This document shows, one piece after another, positions 49,347 through 59,416 of a stretch of DNA of 64,000 nt (position 1 is its first letter; each line of letters begins with the position of its first letter). The stretch is from Chitinophaga sedimenti (GTDB lineage: Bacteria > Bacteroidota > Bacteroidia > Chitinophagales > Chitinophagaceae), in assembly GCF_023156195.1 (NCBI RefSeq), contig NZ_JAKUKA010000001.1, positions 5,891,501 through 5,955,500 of the forward strand, written 5' to 3'. Position numbers and translations under genes: made by a program. The notes under the pieces were generated by a model, which searched no databases, was not told the origin of the DNA, and saw only the letters and a list, made by a program, of their open reading frames with translations.

Positions 49347-52300
49347 TTACCTTAGTAATGTCACATTGCCGCGCAGCAGGATCGATTCATTGTTATCACA
49401 CACGGCCTGCACATAATACACGTACACATCGGGCGGCAACGGCTGCCCGCCGTGTTTGCCATCCCAGCCGTATGCAATATCATCGATGTTGAAATTTACT
49501 CTTTCAAATACCAGCTCGCCCCAACGGTTAAATACCCGGAAAGTACGGACGGATTTTACTCCCCGGCCGCGCACATAAAATACGTCGTTCTGCCCGTCGC
49601 CGTTCGGTGAGAACGTGTTGGGCAGGAATGTTACGCTATTTACACATTGCAGGCGGATGGCAATTTCTTCCGTGCTCGTACAACCATATACGTTAGTCGC
49701 CCTCACGTTGTAAGTAATATTTTCTCTCGGGGTAGAGGTGGGTTGCGCGCAGTCGTAGCAATCCAGGTATTTCGCCGGCGACCATTTCCAGGTGATGATA
49801 TCCGGACTGCTCTGGATATTGAGCGGCACTACGGAACCTGCTGGCACGCTGCGGTCGCCGCCCGTTACCATTTTGGGTTTCGGATGTACTGTTACCGTGG
49901 CCCAGGCCGTGTCGGTGAAGCAGGCGTCTTTACCATATCCGACCACGCCATACACGGTCGTCTCGCGCGGATTTACCATCGGATTCAGTACGTCGGTCCG
50001 GTCAATTGTAGCCGAAGGCAGCCACTGGTAACGGGCTGCATTACCGGTAGCGCTCAGTTGCGTCACATTGCCCTCGCATATCGTGGCATCACCCGTACGC
50101 ACTTCGTGGGGTTGTGTTACCGCTACGCGTACATAATCTTCGCTCATGCAGCCAAATTCGTTTACGGCCACTACACGGTACATGGTGTCGGTTACAGGGT
50201 CCACCACCGGCGTCTGGCTTTTGTTATTGGAGATGCGGTAGTTCGTCCAGGTAACATCGCTGCCCGGAACGTTCGCATTCAATTGCAGCGATTCGCCGAG
50301 GCATACTTTTGCATACTCGGGGGTAGCTGCCAGTGCTGGTTTCGGATTTACCCGCAAATTGACGATGGTGGTATCGCTACAGGTGTTTTCCTGGTTGTTG
50401 ATCACTAATTTAATTTCAAACACGCCTGCTTCCGGGAAGTTAAGAGAGAGTTGTTGCTGGTTCGCATACGTGTTGTTGCGGTATAACCATTTCCAGCTGG
50501 TATTGGGCAAATTCTTCGCATCGCTGCCGGTAAATGTGATCGTGTCGCCCGGACAAATAGCCGTTCTCGAAGCTACATTGCCATCGGGTTTTTCATCTAC
50601 CCGGATGGAAGTAGTAGTACTGTCCGTACAACCGTACACGCTCGTTACTTTCAGCTTCACTTCATAGGTACCGAATTTGTCGTACTTGAAAACAGCGTTT
50701 GGTGTGTTGGCCACGTCGTCTGTCCGGCCGGCTACACCAAAATCCCAGGCATATTTGAAAGTTTGTCCCAGCAGGTCTTTCGTAATACCGGTGCTTTTAT
50801 CGCCCACCAATAAATTACCCGCATCACAAATCACAGACGGGGTGGCGGTAAAGGAGGCTTTCACCTGCTCCACGATTATCGTATCCGCAGGTCCCTGTGC
50901 TGTCACCTGGCACCCCTGCGCATCCTCCAGTACAACGCGCGGAAAGTAGAGTCCCTCGCGGGTATAATTGTGGCTGGAGGTAGGCGTGGTCGTAGTCACT
51001 ACGGTGCCGTCATCATAATCCCAGATGTATTTCACGGCATTGGCCGAGGTAGCGGAGAAACTTACAGATTGCGGTGCACAGCCGGTTTTGTCGGTAATGG
51101 TGCGGGTGCCGCGCGGGCCTTTAATTTCTATTTGCTGACTGGTGCTGTCTACACAATTGCCTTCTGCATAAGCATATAGCTTAATCGTGTAGGTATCTGG
51201 CAGGGTGTAGATATGCGAGGCGCTGTCCACCACGGACCGGCTGCCATCGCCAAAATCCCATACCACGCGGTTATTGCCGGTGCTCTGGTTGTTCAGCTTT
51301 ACCAATACGGGCGGACAATTCGGCAAATCAGGGGGCAGGCTGAATGCCGCTTTTGGGTTAGGAACCAGGATATAGTCTGATTCCACCTGGGTATCTGTGC
51401 AGCCAATCGCGTTGGTTACGGTGAGTGATACATCGAACAAACCAGCAGTATCATAACGTTTGCCAGGGTGGGCCTGCGTGGATGTGGTACCATCGCCGAA
51501 ATTCCAAAGGTAGGTAAGTCCGCTGCCCTGGGATGCCGTACTGTTAAAGCCCATGGAAGAATGCAGGCAAACTGTCTGCGCATTACGGCCTATGACGGCT
51601 TTTACACCCGTAACAGCCACGTTCCTGTTGAGCGAGGTCGTACAACCGGCATTGTCAGTAACCGTGAGTTTTACCACGTAGCTGCCTGTGTTCGCAAAGG
51701 TGTGTCCGATGTCCACCGGCTTCGTGGTAAATGTGTCGGCCGGCGTACCGTCACCGTAATCGAAGATCCACCGGGTAATGGCGTTGCCATTGTTTACGGT
51801 GGAGTTATCGCTGAACTTCTGCTCGTCGCCGTTACAATTGCGGCCACTTACGGTGAAGTTCGGCGTGGCGCCATTTACGGTGATGATAAGCGTGTCTGAC
51901 TCGGTGCGGCAGTTATTGCTGTCACGCACGGCGACTACCGCTTTATAGATGCCGGGCTGCGTGTAACGCTTGTCCACACTCAGGTTGCGGCTCATGGAAT
52001 TGGTATTGTCGCCCCATGACCAGAATATATTAACGAGGTTATTGTCGTTGGTGTTGCTGCGCGTGAACCTTACTGTGCCGCCGGAGCAGATGGTGGTCAC
52101 ATTGGCGGCCAGTTTGGGCTGTTCGTCCATTACACGCACGCTGCCCGTAAAACTATGCTCACAACTGCCATTGCCAACCGTTAAGGTTACCCGGTAAAAG
52201 CCTACCGCGGCATAACGGTGTGCGGGCGATTGCTCGGTGGAGGTTTGCCCGTCACCGAAGTCCCAGCGCCAGTTTTGCGTGGTGGGTACGTCGCCAAAGT

Positions 52301-54191
52301 CGGAGTTGTCGGTAAACTGTACCAGCAGCTTATCTGTACAGCTTGTCGCACGTGTAAACGAGGCGATCGGCGGTTGTATTATAACAAAGTCTGTTTTGGT
52401 CAGCGATCGTATACAGCCATAGTTGTTCACGATCAGTGTTACGTCGTGCTGTGCTTCAGAATTAAACGTATATAACGGATTTTCTTCCGAACGTACGCCA
52501 TTGTCTTCCGGGAAAATCCAGCTCCAGCTGGTGCCTCTCGGGGTAGAAAGATTCGTGAATTGAACAGGCGTAGCCGCACAGGTAATTTTGGGTGTAGCAT
52601 CAAAATCAACCACCGGAATATTACCCGCCCTTACCGGGATCGATGCAGAGTCGATACAGCCGCCGGCAAAATGAATGATCAATTTGACATTAAAAGAGCC
52701 TTCGGTGGTGAACGTATGTTGAGGCGCTGCGCTTGCGGAGGTAGCGCCATCGCCAAAGTCCCATTGATAGGAGGTTACCGGGCCGCCGTTATCGATTTGT
52801 GCGGAAAAGGAGGTATTGAATGGCAGGCAGCCTTCCTGTGGCGCGGCCTGTACCCTTATTGAGGGGCGGTGCACTTTGATGTAAGCTGCTTTCGTCACGG
52901 AGTCCGCGCAACCGCTGGCATTTCCAGCCCACAGTTTTACGGTAAAATCGCCTTCCGTGGTGTAGGTGTGGGCGGGATTGGCAGTGGTGTTCGTGGCACT
53001 GTTGTCGCCGAACGTCCAGCGGAACAAGGTGGCGCCGGGGGCCTGCGCAGCAAATTGTGTCGTAAAAGGTACCGTACAGCCACTGGTGGGATTTGCGGTG
53101 AAGTTCACCGTGGGTTTGGCAGATACCCGTACCCGTTTGCTCACCGATTGTGTACATCCTGGTGTACCGGAAACCAGTGTGACCTGGTAATCACCATTGG
53201 CAGGAAATATTTTGCTCGCATTGATGCCGGTTTGCGAACTACCGTCCGGGAAGAACCAGGTAGCTATTGTGGGCGCCGGCAGGGTAGTGTTGGTAAACTG
53301 CACCGCGCTGCCCGCACAGGCTTCCGTAAATGTAAAATCCGCCACCGTGCTGCGTATTACAATGAGGTTGGCTTTGGTAACGGTGGTCGTGCAGCCCTCA
53401 GACGTGGTTACGGTAAGACTTACGGTGTAACTGCCTTCTGCGGTATAGGTATGCATCGGATTGGCTTCGGCGCTGGCGGAAGAGCCGTCGCCGAAGTTCC
53501 AGCTGTAGGTTACGCCCGCAGGTGCGTTCGCTGTGAAACTTACAATAAAAGGTGTGTTGCAGCCGGTGGTCTGACTGGCGGTAAAGTCGGCGACTGGTGT
53601 GGATTGTACACGAACCGGGGTCGGCAGTGTGTAGCCGGCGGTACAACCGAAGCTGTTGGTCACGATGTTACCCACGGTGTAGTTGCCAGGGAGGGTATAG
53701 GTATGGGATGGATTGACGGCTTCTGTAGTGGTGCCATCGCCCAGGTCCCATAATACGCGGGCAATGGTGCCGGAACCGGGAGTCGACTGATCCGTGAATT
53801 TTACTTGTAAAGGCGTGCAGCCGCTTAGAGGAGATGCAGTGAAAAGAGGAGTAGGTAGATCGTACACAGTAACGGTTTTAGTAGCGGTTTTTACTACGTT
53901 GCCCGGATAGGTAACTGTTAATACGACGTTATACGTCCCTGCCACGGTAAAGATCTTACCAGGGTCTTTCTCAGGTACGGAAGCGCCAAGTCCGAAGTTC
54001 CAGTTATAGCTTACAGCTCCCGGATCGGATAGGTTTGAAAAGCTGACGGTAAGCGGTACACATCCGGAGAACTTGTCTGCTGTAAAATCAACTGTCTGGC
54101 CAGCTGAACGTAGTGCACATAAGATGATCCACGATAGCAGGGATACTCGGTATATATAACGGTTACGCAGCAACGGCTGCTGGTTCTTCAT
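49347..54191 (-). CDS. Giant PKD-repeat adhesin with T9SS type B sorting domain, 1614 aa
   Basis: Fully intact despite its length. The N-terminus has basic residues and a hydrophobic segment (YRVSLLSWIILCALRSAGQ), a signal peptide. I count about 15 PKD-type repeats of ~85-90 residues; cores include VLWDLGDGTTT, YSWNFGDGSSA, FRWTFGDNSAT, YQWDFGDGATS, WRWDFGDGQTS, YLWNFGDGTTS, VVWDFGDGSRS and YIWDYDDGTVV. Each repeat carries a conserved cysteine pair pattern (GC-P at the start). Three Ig-like modules follow (ATPEYAKVCLGESLQLNANV, GDATICEGNVTQLSATG). The end is NTFSPNGDGQNDVFYVRGRG, FNRWGELVFERVNF, GNVTLLR. It is exported by T9SS and probably forms a long surface filament. Confidence 0.9.
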   Translation of the reverse strand: MKNQQPLLRNRYIYRVSLLSWIILCALRSAGQTVDFTADKFSGCVPLTVSFSNLSDPGAVSYNWNFGLGASVPEKDPGKIFTVAGTYNVVLTVTYPGNVVKTATKTVTVYDLPTPLFTASPLSGCTPLQVKFTDQSTPGSGTIARVLWDLGDGTTTEAVNPSHTYTLPGNYTVGNIVTNSFGCTAGYTLPTPVRVQSTPVADFTASQTTGCNTPFIVSFTANAPAGVTYSWNFGDGSSASAEANPMHTYTAEGSYTVSLTVTTSEGCTTTVTKANLIVIRSTVADFTFTEACAGSAVQFTNTTLPAPTIATWFFPDGSSQTGINASKIFPANGDYQVTLVSGTPGCTQSVSKRVRVSAKPTVNFTANPTSGCTVPFTTQFAAQAPGATLFRWTFGDNSATNTTANPAHTYTTEGDFTVKLWAGNASGCADSVTKAAYIKVHRPSIRVQAAPQEGCLPFNTSFSAQIDNGGPVTSYQWDFGDGATSASAAPQHTFTTEGSFNVKLIIHFAGGCIDSASIPVRAGNIPVVDFDATPKITCAATPVQFTNLSTPRGTSWSWIFPEDNGVRSEENPLYTFNSEAQHDVTLIVNNYGCIRSLTKTDFVIIQPPIASFTRATSCTDKLLVQFTDNSDFGDVPTTQNWRWDFGDGQTSTEQSPAHRYAAVGFYRVTLTVGNGSCEHSFTGSVRVMDEQPKLAANVTTICSGGTVRFTRSNTNDNNLVNIFWSWGDNTNSMSRNLSVDKRYTQPGIYKAVVAVRDSNNCRTESDTLIITVNGATPNFTVSGRNCNGDEQKFSDNSTVNNGNAITRWIFDYGDGTPADTFTTKPVDIGHTFANTGSYVVKLTVTDNAGCTTSLNRNVAVTGVKAVIGRNAQTVCLHSSMGFNSTASQGSGLTYLWNFGDGTTSTQAHPGKRYDTAGLFDVSLTVTNAIGCTDTQVESDYILVPNPKAAFSLPPDLPNCPPVLVKLNNQSTGNNRVVWDFGDGSRSVVDSASHIYTLPDTYTIKLYAYAEGNCVDSTSQQIEIKGPRGTRTITDKTGCAPQSVSFSATSANAVKYIWDYDDGTVVTTTTPTSSHNYTREGLYFPRVVLEDAQGCQVTAQGPADTIIVEQVKASFTATPSVICDAGNLLVGDKSTGITKDLLGQTFKYAWDFGVAGRTDDVANTPNAVFKYDKFGTYEVKLKVTSVYGCTDSTTTSIRVDEKPDGNVASRTAICPGDTITFTGSDAKNLPNTSWKWLYRNNTYANQQQLSLNFPEAGVFEIKLVINNQENTCSDTTIVNLRVNPKPALAATPEYAKVCLGESLQLNANVPGSDVTWTNYRISNNKSQTPVVDPVTDTMYRVVAVNEFGCMSEDYVRVAVTQPHEVRTGDATICEGNVTQLSATGNAARYQWLPSATIDRTDVLNPMVNPRETTVYGVVGYGKDACFTDTAWATVTVHPKPKMVTGGDRSVPAGSVVPLNIQSSPDIITWKWSPAKYLDCYDCAQPTSTPRENITYNVRATNVYGCTSTEEIAIRLQCVNSVTFLPNTFSPNGDGQNDVFYVRGRGVKSVRTFRVFNRWGELVFERVNFNIDDIAYGWDGKHGGQPLPPDVYVYYVQAVCDNNESILLRGNVTLLR

Positions 54192-54373
54192 CGGTTAGGT
54201 TTCTCAGGTAGGTATATAGAATTATAATGCCAAGTTAATGTTAATTACTTGTTAAAGAATATATTATGAAAACAATTATCTGTATGCGTTAACATCCCGT
54301 TTTCAAACCCTAAGGTGATTTAGTTGTTACTTGCTTCACAGAATGCCCTCTATGGAAGCAGCATGTATGAGTA

Positions 54374-55013
54374 ATGCAACAGAAAAAATTTATGATGACG
54401 GATACACCTGCATTTGACAAAGAGTATTGGAACCAGCGCTACAGGAACGGGGAAACGCCGTGGGATATGGGCGAAGTGTCGCCGCCACTGAAAGCCTATA
54501 TTGATCAATGTTCCAACAAACACCATCGTGTGCTGATACCGGGTGGTGGCAATAGTTATGAAGCCTGCTACTTGTGGGAGAATGGCTTTCGCGATATAAC
54601 GGTGGTGGATATATCCAGTTTGATGATCAACAAACTGCGGAAGGAGCATGAGCAAACGGGCATCCGTTTCGTGGAAGGCGACTTTTTAAACATGAAGGCG
54701 AGTACGACCTGATTATTGAACAGACCTTTTTTTGTGCACTGGAGCCTGCACGAAGGGCTGATTATGCCCAGCATATGCATCACCTCCTGTGGGACGAAGG
54801 CCGTTTTGTAGGTGTGTTGTTTAACCGGGAATTTGAACAGGAGGGCCCCCGTTTGGCGGCAACGTAAAAGTATACCGGCGCCTGTTTGAACCGTACTTTA
54901 CATTTAAAACTTTTGCGCCCTGCCATAACTCGCATCCCGCCAGGAAAGGAAAAGAACTTTTCTTTAATTTCCGGAAGCACGAAACGCCCATTCTCAACAA
55001 ATGGAGTAAATAA
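54374..55013 (+). CDS. Thiopurine methyltransferase-like SAM-dependent methyltransferase, two frame breaks
   Basis: About 210 aa. EYWNQRYRNGETPWDMGEVS and HHRVLIPGGGNSYEACYLWE form the SAM-binding region, then DITVVDISSLMINKLRK and, after a break near 54705, YDLIIEQTFFCAL. A second break near 54850 sits in a C-run; restoring one C gives EGPPFGGNVKVYRRLFEP. The pattern is that of the TPMT superfamily (class I, including thiol and halide methyltransferases). Start at 54374; a Met at 54392 is also possible. The substrate is unknown. Confidence 0.75.
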
Positions 55014-55025
55014 GTACTTTTGGGT

Positions 55026-55704
55026 ATGAAAAGGATGCTGTTACTCGCGGCGTTCGCGTGCCTGCAATTGGCTGCCCTGGCCCAAACGGTAGACGTGAAC
55101 GCTTTCGAAAAAGGAATAAAAGAGAAAAACGCGCAGCTGTTCGACGTACGCACGTCCGCCGAATACAACAGCGGTCACCTCAAAGGTGCACTACAGGCCA
55201 ATTATAATGACAAGGCCGAATTTCAGCAACGCGTAAAATACCTCGATAAAACCAGGCCTGTCTACGTCTACTGTCTCGTTGGCGGCCGTAGCGGCGCTGC
55301 GGCGGAATGGATGCGCAGCAACGGTTTTACAAAGGTCATCAATATGGAAGGTGGGATCAATGCCACGGAAAAAGGCCGGTAAACCACTCGAAGGGGTGTC
55401 TGACACCCCTCAGATGACCACATCCGCTTTTACGAAGGCGGTCGCCAACGGTACGGTGCTGGTAGATATAGGCGCTGAATGGTGTCCTCCCTGCCGGGCC
55501 ATGGAGCCTGTACTTGCCCGGCTAAAAGCCAGTAAAGGGCTCTCTTATCATCTTTTGAAGGTAGATGGGGGAACAGATACCGATGTAATGAAAAGTGTCG
55601 GCGCTGCAGAACTGCCAACGTTTATCGTCTACAAAAACGGAAAAGAAACCTGGCGAAAAACCGGTCCGGCTACGCTGGAAGAACTGGAAAATGCCATCAA
55701 ATAG
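55026..55704 (+). CDS. Secreted rhodanese-thioredoxin two-domain protein, one frame break
   Basis: Signal peptide MKRMLLLAAFACLQLAALAQ, then a rhodanese domain (residues about 25-115: FDVRTSAEYNSGHLKGALQA, VYVYCLVGGRSGAAAEWM with the active cysteine in YCLVGGRS). A break near 55372 leads to a thioredoxin domain: VLVDIGAEWCPPCRAMEPVL, an active-site CPPC, and AAELPTFIVYKNGKE with the cis-proline. The break sits in GGAAAAAGGCC-like sequence; dropping one base joins the parts (INATEK-AGKPLEGVS). If the break were real, the rhodanese alone would end there and the thioredoxin part would lack a start. I infer one periplasmic protein joining a sulfur carrier and a thiol-disulfide module. Confidence 0.75.
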
Positions 55705-55705
55705 T

Positions 55706-55733
55706 AAAAGCCTCCTTACCGGGAGGCTTTTTT
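55706..55733 (+). terminator. Rho-independent terminator after rhodanese-thioredoxin gene
   Basis: AAAAGCCTCC pairs with GGAGGCTTTT, followed by TT. It lies directly after the stop codon. Confidence 0.85.
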
Positions 55734-55760
55734 AATATTAAGAGGATCGTTATACCATCT

Positions 55761-55855
55761 TTCGCTGATCCTTCGCTCATCCTAGGCTCAATCGGCCGTG
55801 GTAAAGGTTTTAGCGTAGGATGAGCGAAGGATCAGCGAAGGATGCAGCAAGGATC
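55761..55855. repeat. 11-bp tandem repeats arranged as a 24-bp perfect inverted repeat
   Basis: The right arm has four 11-bp units (AGCGTAGGATG, AGCGAAGGATC, AGCGAAGGATG, CAGCAAGGATC; 55812-55855). The left arm has about three units in inverse orientation (TTCGCTGATCC, TTCGCTCATCC, TAGGCTCAATC; 55761-55793). The 24-bp stretches 55761-55784 and 55816-55839 are perfect reverse complements with a 31-nt loop. The element fills the gap between two convergent genes and touches the stop codon of the M32 gene. Confidence 0.9.
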
Positions 55856-57350
55856 TACTTGAATTTGCGCTCTGCGTACTCCAGGAAATACTTGAACTGC
55901 AGTGGTTTACCCGTTACTTTTTCGCATAATTCGTTGGAAGTGTACTGCCGGCCATACTGGTGAATATGTTGCCGCAGCCAACCCAGCAGTTGCGTGAATT
56001 CGCCTTTGGATAGCTGGCTTTCCAGTCCGGGTAATTGCTTTTGCGCGGCCGCAAACAGCTGCGCTGCATAAAAGCTGCCCAGCGAATAGGTGGGGAAGTA
56101 GCCAAAGCTGCCGTGCGACCAGTGAATATCCTGCAGCACGCCCCGGATGTCGTCCGGCACGTCTACATGCAGGTACTGCTTATAATACTGGTTCCGGGTA
56201 TCGCGCAGTCCGTCGGTGCCGATACTGCCGTCGATCAGGCCCTTTTCGATTTCGTAGCGGATCATTACATGGAAGTGATAGGTAAGTTCGTCGGCCTCCG
56301 TACGGATCAGCGAGGGTTGTACCAGGTTGATAGCGCGATAAAAGTCGGCCAGCGGCACGTTGCCCAGGTTTTCCGGGAAAAGGGATTGCAGTTCCCCGTA
56401 ATAGTGTTGCCAGTAATCCAGGCTGCGGCCCACATTGTTCTCCCACAACCTCGACTGTGATTCATGGATCCCCAGGCTGGCCGCCTCGCCGAGGGGCAGA
56501 CCATATTCGGCAGTCGGTAATCCCTGCTCGTACAGCGCATGTCCGCCCTCGTGAATGCAGCTCCGGGTCATGTTCCCGAAGTCGTTTTCGTCGATGCGGG
56601 TGGTAACGCGCACGTCTTCCGGGTTAAAGCTGGTGGTAAACGGGTGCTCGGAGACGTCCTGCCGGCCTGCCGCCATATCGTACCCCATATCTTTTAGCAG
56701 TTTCAGGCCAAAAGCCCACTGTTTGTCCTTGTTATAATGTTTAAAAAGGAAGCTCCGGTCCGGCTGCGTGCCCGCCGCTATTTTTTCCAGCAACGGCGAC
56801 AGGGAGGCGCGCACGTCGGCGAAAATGGTGTCCAGCATAGTCGTGGTAGCGCCTTTCTCGTATTCGTTGAGCAAAGCGTTGTACGGATGTCCATGGTAGC
56901 CGAGTAATTCGGTTTCTGGCGCTTCAGCTGGATCATTTTGTTAAGCGGCGATTCAAAAGCCTCGTAGCTGTTCAGTTTACGGGCTTTGATCCAGGCGTGA
57001 TAACAGGCGGAGGTGGTTTGCGCCATTTCGGCCACGAACGCCGCCGGGTATTTTTTGTTCTTCTCGTAATCTTCGAGGGAGAGAGCGACGTTTTTCATTT
57101 TACGCTCGTCCATGTCCGTACGGCTGGAAAGTTCGTGCAAGAGGATGCCCAGTGCTTCGTTGGTAAACATTTCATGGGCAATGGTACTCAGCGTGGTGAT
57201 TTGCTGTCCCCGGAAGTTAGCCGCCTTTTCAGGCAGGTAGGTTTCCTGGTCCCAGCTCAGTACGGCAATAGCATTGCGTACATCGGCCACCTGTTCCATC
57301 TTTGTTTTATATTCTGCGTAAAGGTCCGCTGTGGCTTTTTTCACTAACAT
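55855..57350 (-). CDS. M32 family metallocarboxypeptidase, one frame break
   Basis: About 498 aa, the usual length of Thermus/Pyrococcus carboxypeptidase Taq relatives. The active site is HEGGHALYEQ (HExxH, near 56540) with the downstream glutamate in IHESQSRLWEN, the signature of M32. IRTEADELTYHFHVMIRYEI and HWSHGSFGYFPTYSLGSFYA are further family blocks. The frame breaks near 56890, joining SATMDIR to YNALLNEYEKGATTTM. The N-terminal part (ADVRNAIAVLSWDQETYLPE) is complete. No signal peptide; it removes C-terminal residues from peptides in the cytoplasm. Confidence 0.9.
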
Positions 57351-57404
57351 ATGTGCTGATTTTTTACGTAACGGTCAGAAATCCTTAATTTCAGCCCCGA
57401 AGGC

Positions 57405-58503
57405 ATGAAGATAACAATTAAAGACATCCTGCGGGTGATTGAGGCTTATGCGCCGCCCGCCTACCAGGAGAGCTACGACAATGCCGGCCTTATCTTTGGC
57501 GATGCGGGCCGGGAAGTGACGAATGTACTGCTCACCCTCGATACTACCGAGGCGGTGATAGATGAAGCTATTGCCAACAATTGCAACCTGGTGATCGCGC
57601 ACCACCCGATCGTTTTTGGCGGGCTTAAAAAGATCAATGGCAAAAATTACGTGGAAAGGGTGGCGATCAAGGCTATTAAACACGATATAGCCATTTATGC
57701 GGCGCATACGAACCTGGACAATGTGCACAACGGGGTGAGCGCCATGATGGCCGAACGCCTGTCGCTGCAAAACAGCCGGGTGCTTCAACCTAAAAGCAAT
57801 TACTCAGGAAACTTTACACTTTTGTTCCTACGGCCGATGCCGAAACCGTCCGTAACGGACTGTTTATGGCCGGCGCCGGGCATATCGGCAATTACAGTGA
57901 GTGTAGTTTCGGACAGGAGGGAACGGGCACGTTCAAAGGGCAGGATAACACCAACCCTTATGTGGGCGAGCCCGGCAGCCGGCACCGGAGCCGGAAACCA
58001 AGCTGGAAGTCGTTTTTCCCGCACATATCGAGGGAAAAGTAGTAGAGGCTTTGTTGAAATGTCATCCCTACGAAGAAGTAGCCTACGACATTATTGCGCT
58101 GGAAAACTATCACAACCGGGTAGGTTCGGGACTGGTTGGCAACCTGGCGCAGCCGATGGATGAAATGGAATTTCTTACATTCGTGAAACAGCAATTCGGT
58201 ACAGGCTGTGTACGGTATACGTCTTTGCGGGGCCGGCCGGTGAGCCGGGTGGCGGTGTGCGGGGGAGCCGGCAGCTTCCTGCTAAAACATGCCATTGCTG
58301 CGGGGGCAGACGCGTATGTGTCGGCCGACTTTAAGTATCATGAGTTTTTTGATGCTGAAAATCAATTGATTATCGCAGATATCGGACATTTTGAAAGCGA
58401 ACAGTTCGCAGTCGAATTATTTTATCTTATATTGACTGAAAATTTCCGTAATTTTGCGCCTCTTAAATCAGTCATTCGAACAAACCCGGTAAATTATTTA
58501 TAA
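57405..58503 (+). CDS. Nif3-like dinuclear metal centre protein, two frame breaks
   Basis: About 365 aa. The N-terminal half has SYDNAGLIFGD, VIAHHPIVFGGLKKI (metal-binding histidines) and AIYAAHTNLDNVHNGV. The middle inserted domain (PII-like) shows LYTFVPTADAETVRNGLFMA after a break near 57815, and CHPYEEVAYDII. The C-terminal part has AVCGGAGSFLLKHAIAAGAD, YVSADFKYHEFF and LIIADIGHFESE. A second break lies near 57990. This is the YbgI/YqfO type that forms a hexameric ring; the biochemical role is still debated (GTP cyclohydrolase I type 2 naming is common but doubtful). The next gene starts 3 bp later. Confidence 0.85.
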
Positions 58504-58506
58504 TAC

Positions 58507-59249
58507 ATGGCTACAGTTAAAGAATACTCTGTTGAGGAAAAATTGGTATCTGTACTGAAGTTGCAGAAAATCGATTCCAAACTGGATGAAATCCAGATCC
58601 TGAAAGGGGAATTGCCTATCGAAGTAAAGGATTTGGAGGATGAGATCGAAGGACTTAACCACCGCCAGAATCATATTGAAGATGAGGTTCGTGGTATCCA
58701 GGACTTTGTAAACAACAAGAAAAACGCCATCAAGGATGCTGAAGCGCTCATCAAAAAATATGAGAAGCAGCAGAACAACGTAAAAAATAGCCGTGAATTT
58801 GAAGCTATCAGCAAAGAGATCGAAATGCAAACGCTCGAGATCCGCTTGTCTGAAAAGCACATCAAAGACGCGAGTGAAGAAATAAAAGAAAAAAGCCGCG
58901 TTCTCGAAACGGCCAAAAGAGGTGTAGCCGACAAAGAAACGAACCTGAAACACAAAAAAGGTGAGTTGGAAAAAATCATCGGTGAAACGGAGAAAGAGGA
59001 AAGCGGCTTCCGCAAGCTGAGCGAAGAGGCCCGCACTAAAGTGGATGCCCGTTTGCTGGCTGCGTACGAAAAATCCGTAACAACTACCGCAACGGTCTGG
59101 CTGTAGTTACGATCGTGCGCGACTCCTGCGGCGGATGCTTCAATGCCATTCCTCCTCAGCGCCAGGCAGAAATCCGCCAGCGTAAAAAAATCATCGTGTG
59201 CGAACACTGCGGCCGTGTGCTGGTTGACAACGACTGGACGCATCCGTAA
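58507..59249 (+). CDS. Coiled-coil protein with C-terminal C4 zinc ribbon, one frame break
   Basis: About 248 aa. A long coiled coil (residues about 20-185, full of E, K and heptad leucines: LEDEIEGLNHRQNHIEDEVR) precedes a zinc ribbon with CGGCFN and CEHCGRVL, the pattern of the PF02591-type family. The frame breaks near 59080 (YEKSV-RNNYRNGLAVVTIVRD). It ends DNDWTHP. It is 3 bp after the Nif3-like gene, a pairing conserved in many bacteria. An exact TAATTTTG -7 element at 58449-58456, inside the Nif3 gene end, could give it a separate promoter. Function is unknown; relatives may bind nucleic acid. Confidence 0.85.
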
Positions 59250-59280
59250 CGATCTAAGATCTCACTGGGTTTTTATACAT

Positions 59281-59327
59281 GGAGAAAGGAAGGAGAGGAA
59301 TAACCTTTTCTTCCTTTCTCCTTTTTT
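59281..59327 (+). terminator. Rho-independent terminator after the zinc-ribbon gene
   Basis: GGAGAAAGGAA pairs with TTCCTTTCTCC, followed by T6. It ends the Nif3-zinc ribbon unit. Confidence 0.8.
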
Positions 59328-59416
59328 GTGCCGGTTATGTATTTTTGCCCGGCCGACGCCCGAATAAGGTATGTTATTTGCGGATAGTGGCCGATTTCAT
59401 TAATCTTTGCGTTATT

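Noticed and set aside
55372..55390. Reading the rhodanese and thioredoxin as two separate genes
   Set aside because: The thioredoxin part has no start codon or ribosome site of its own near 55385, and one base change joins both parts smoothly.
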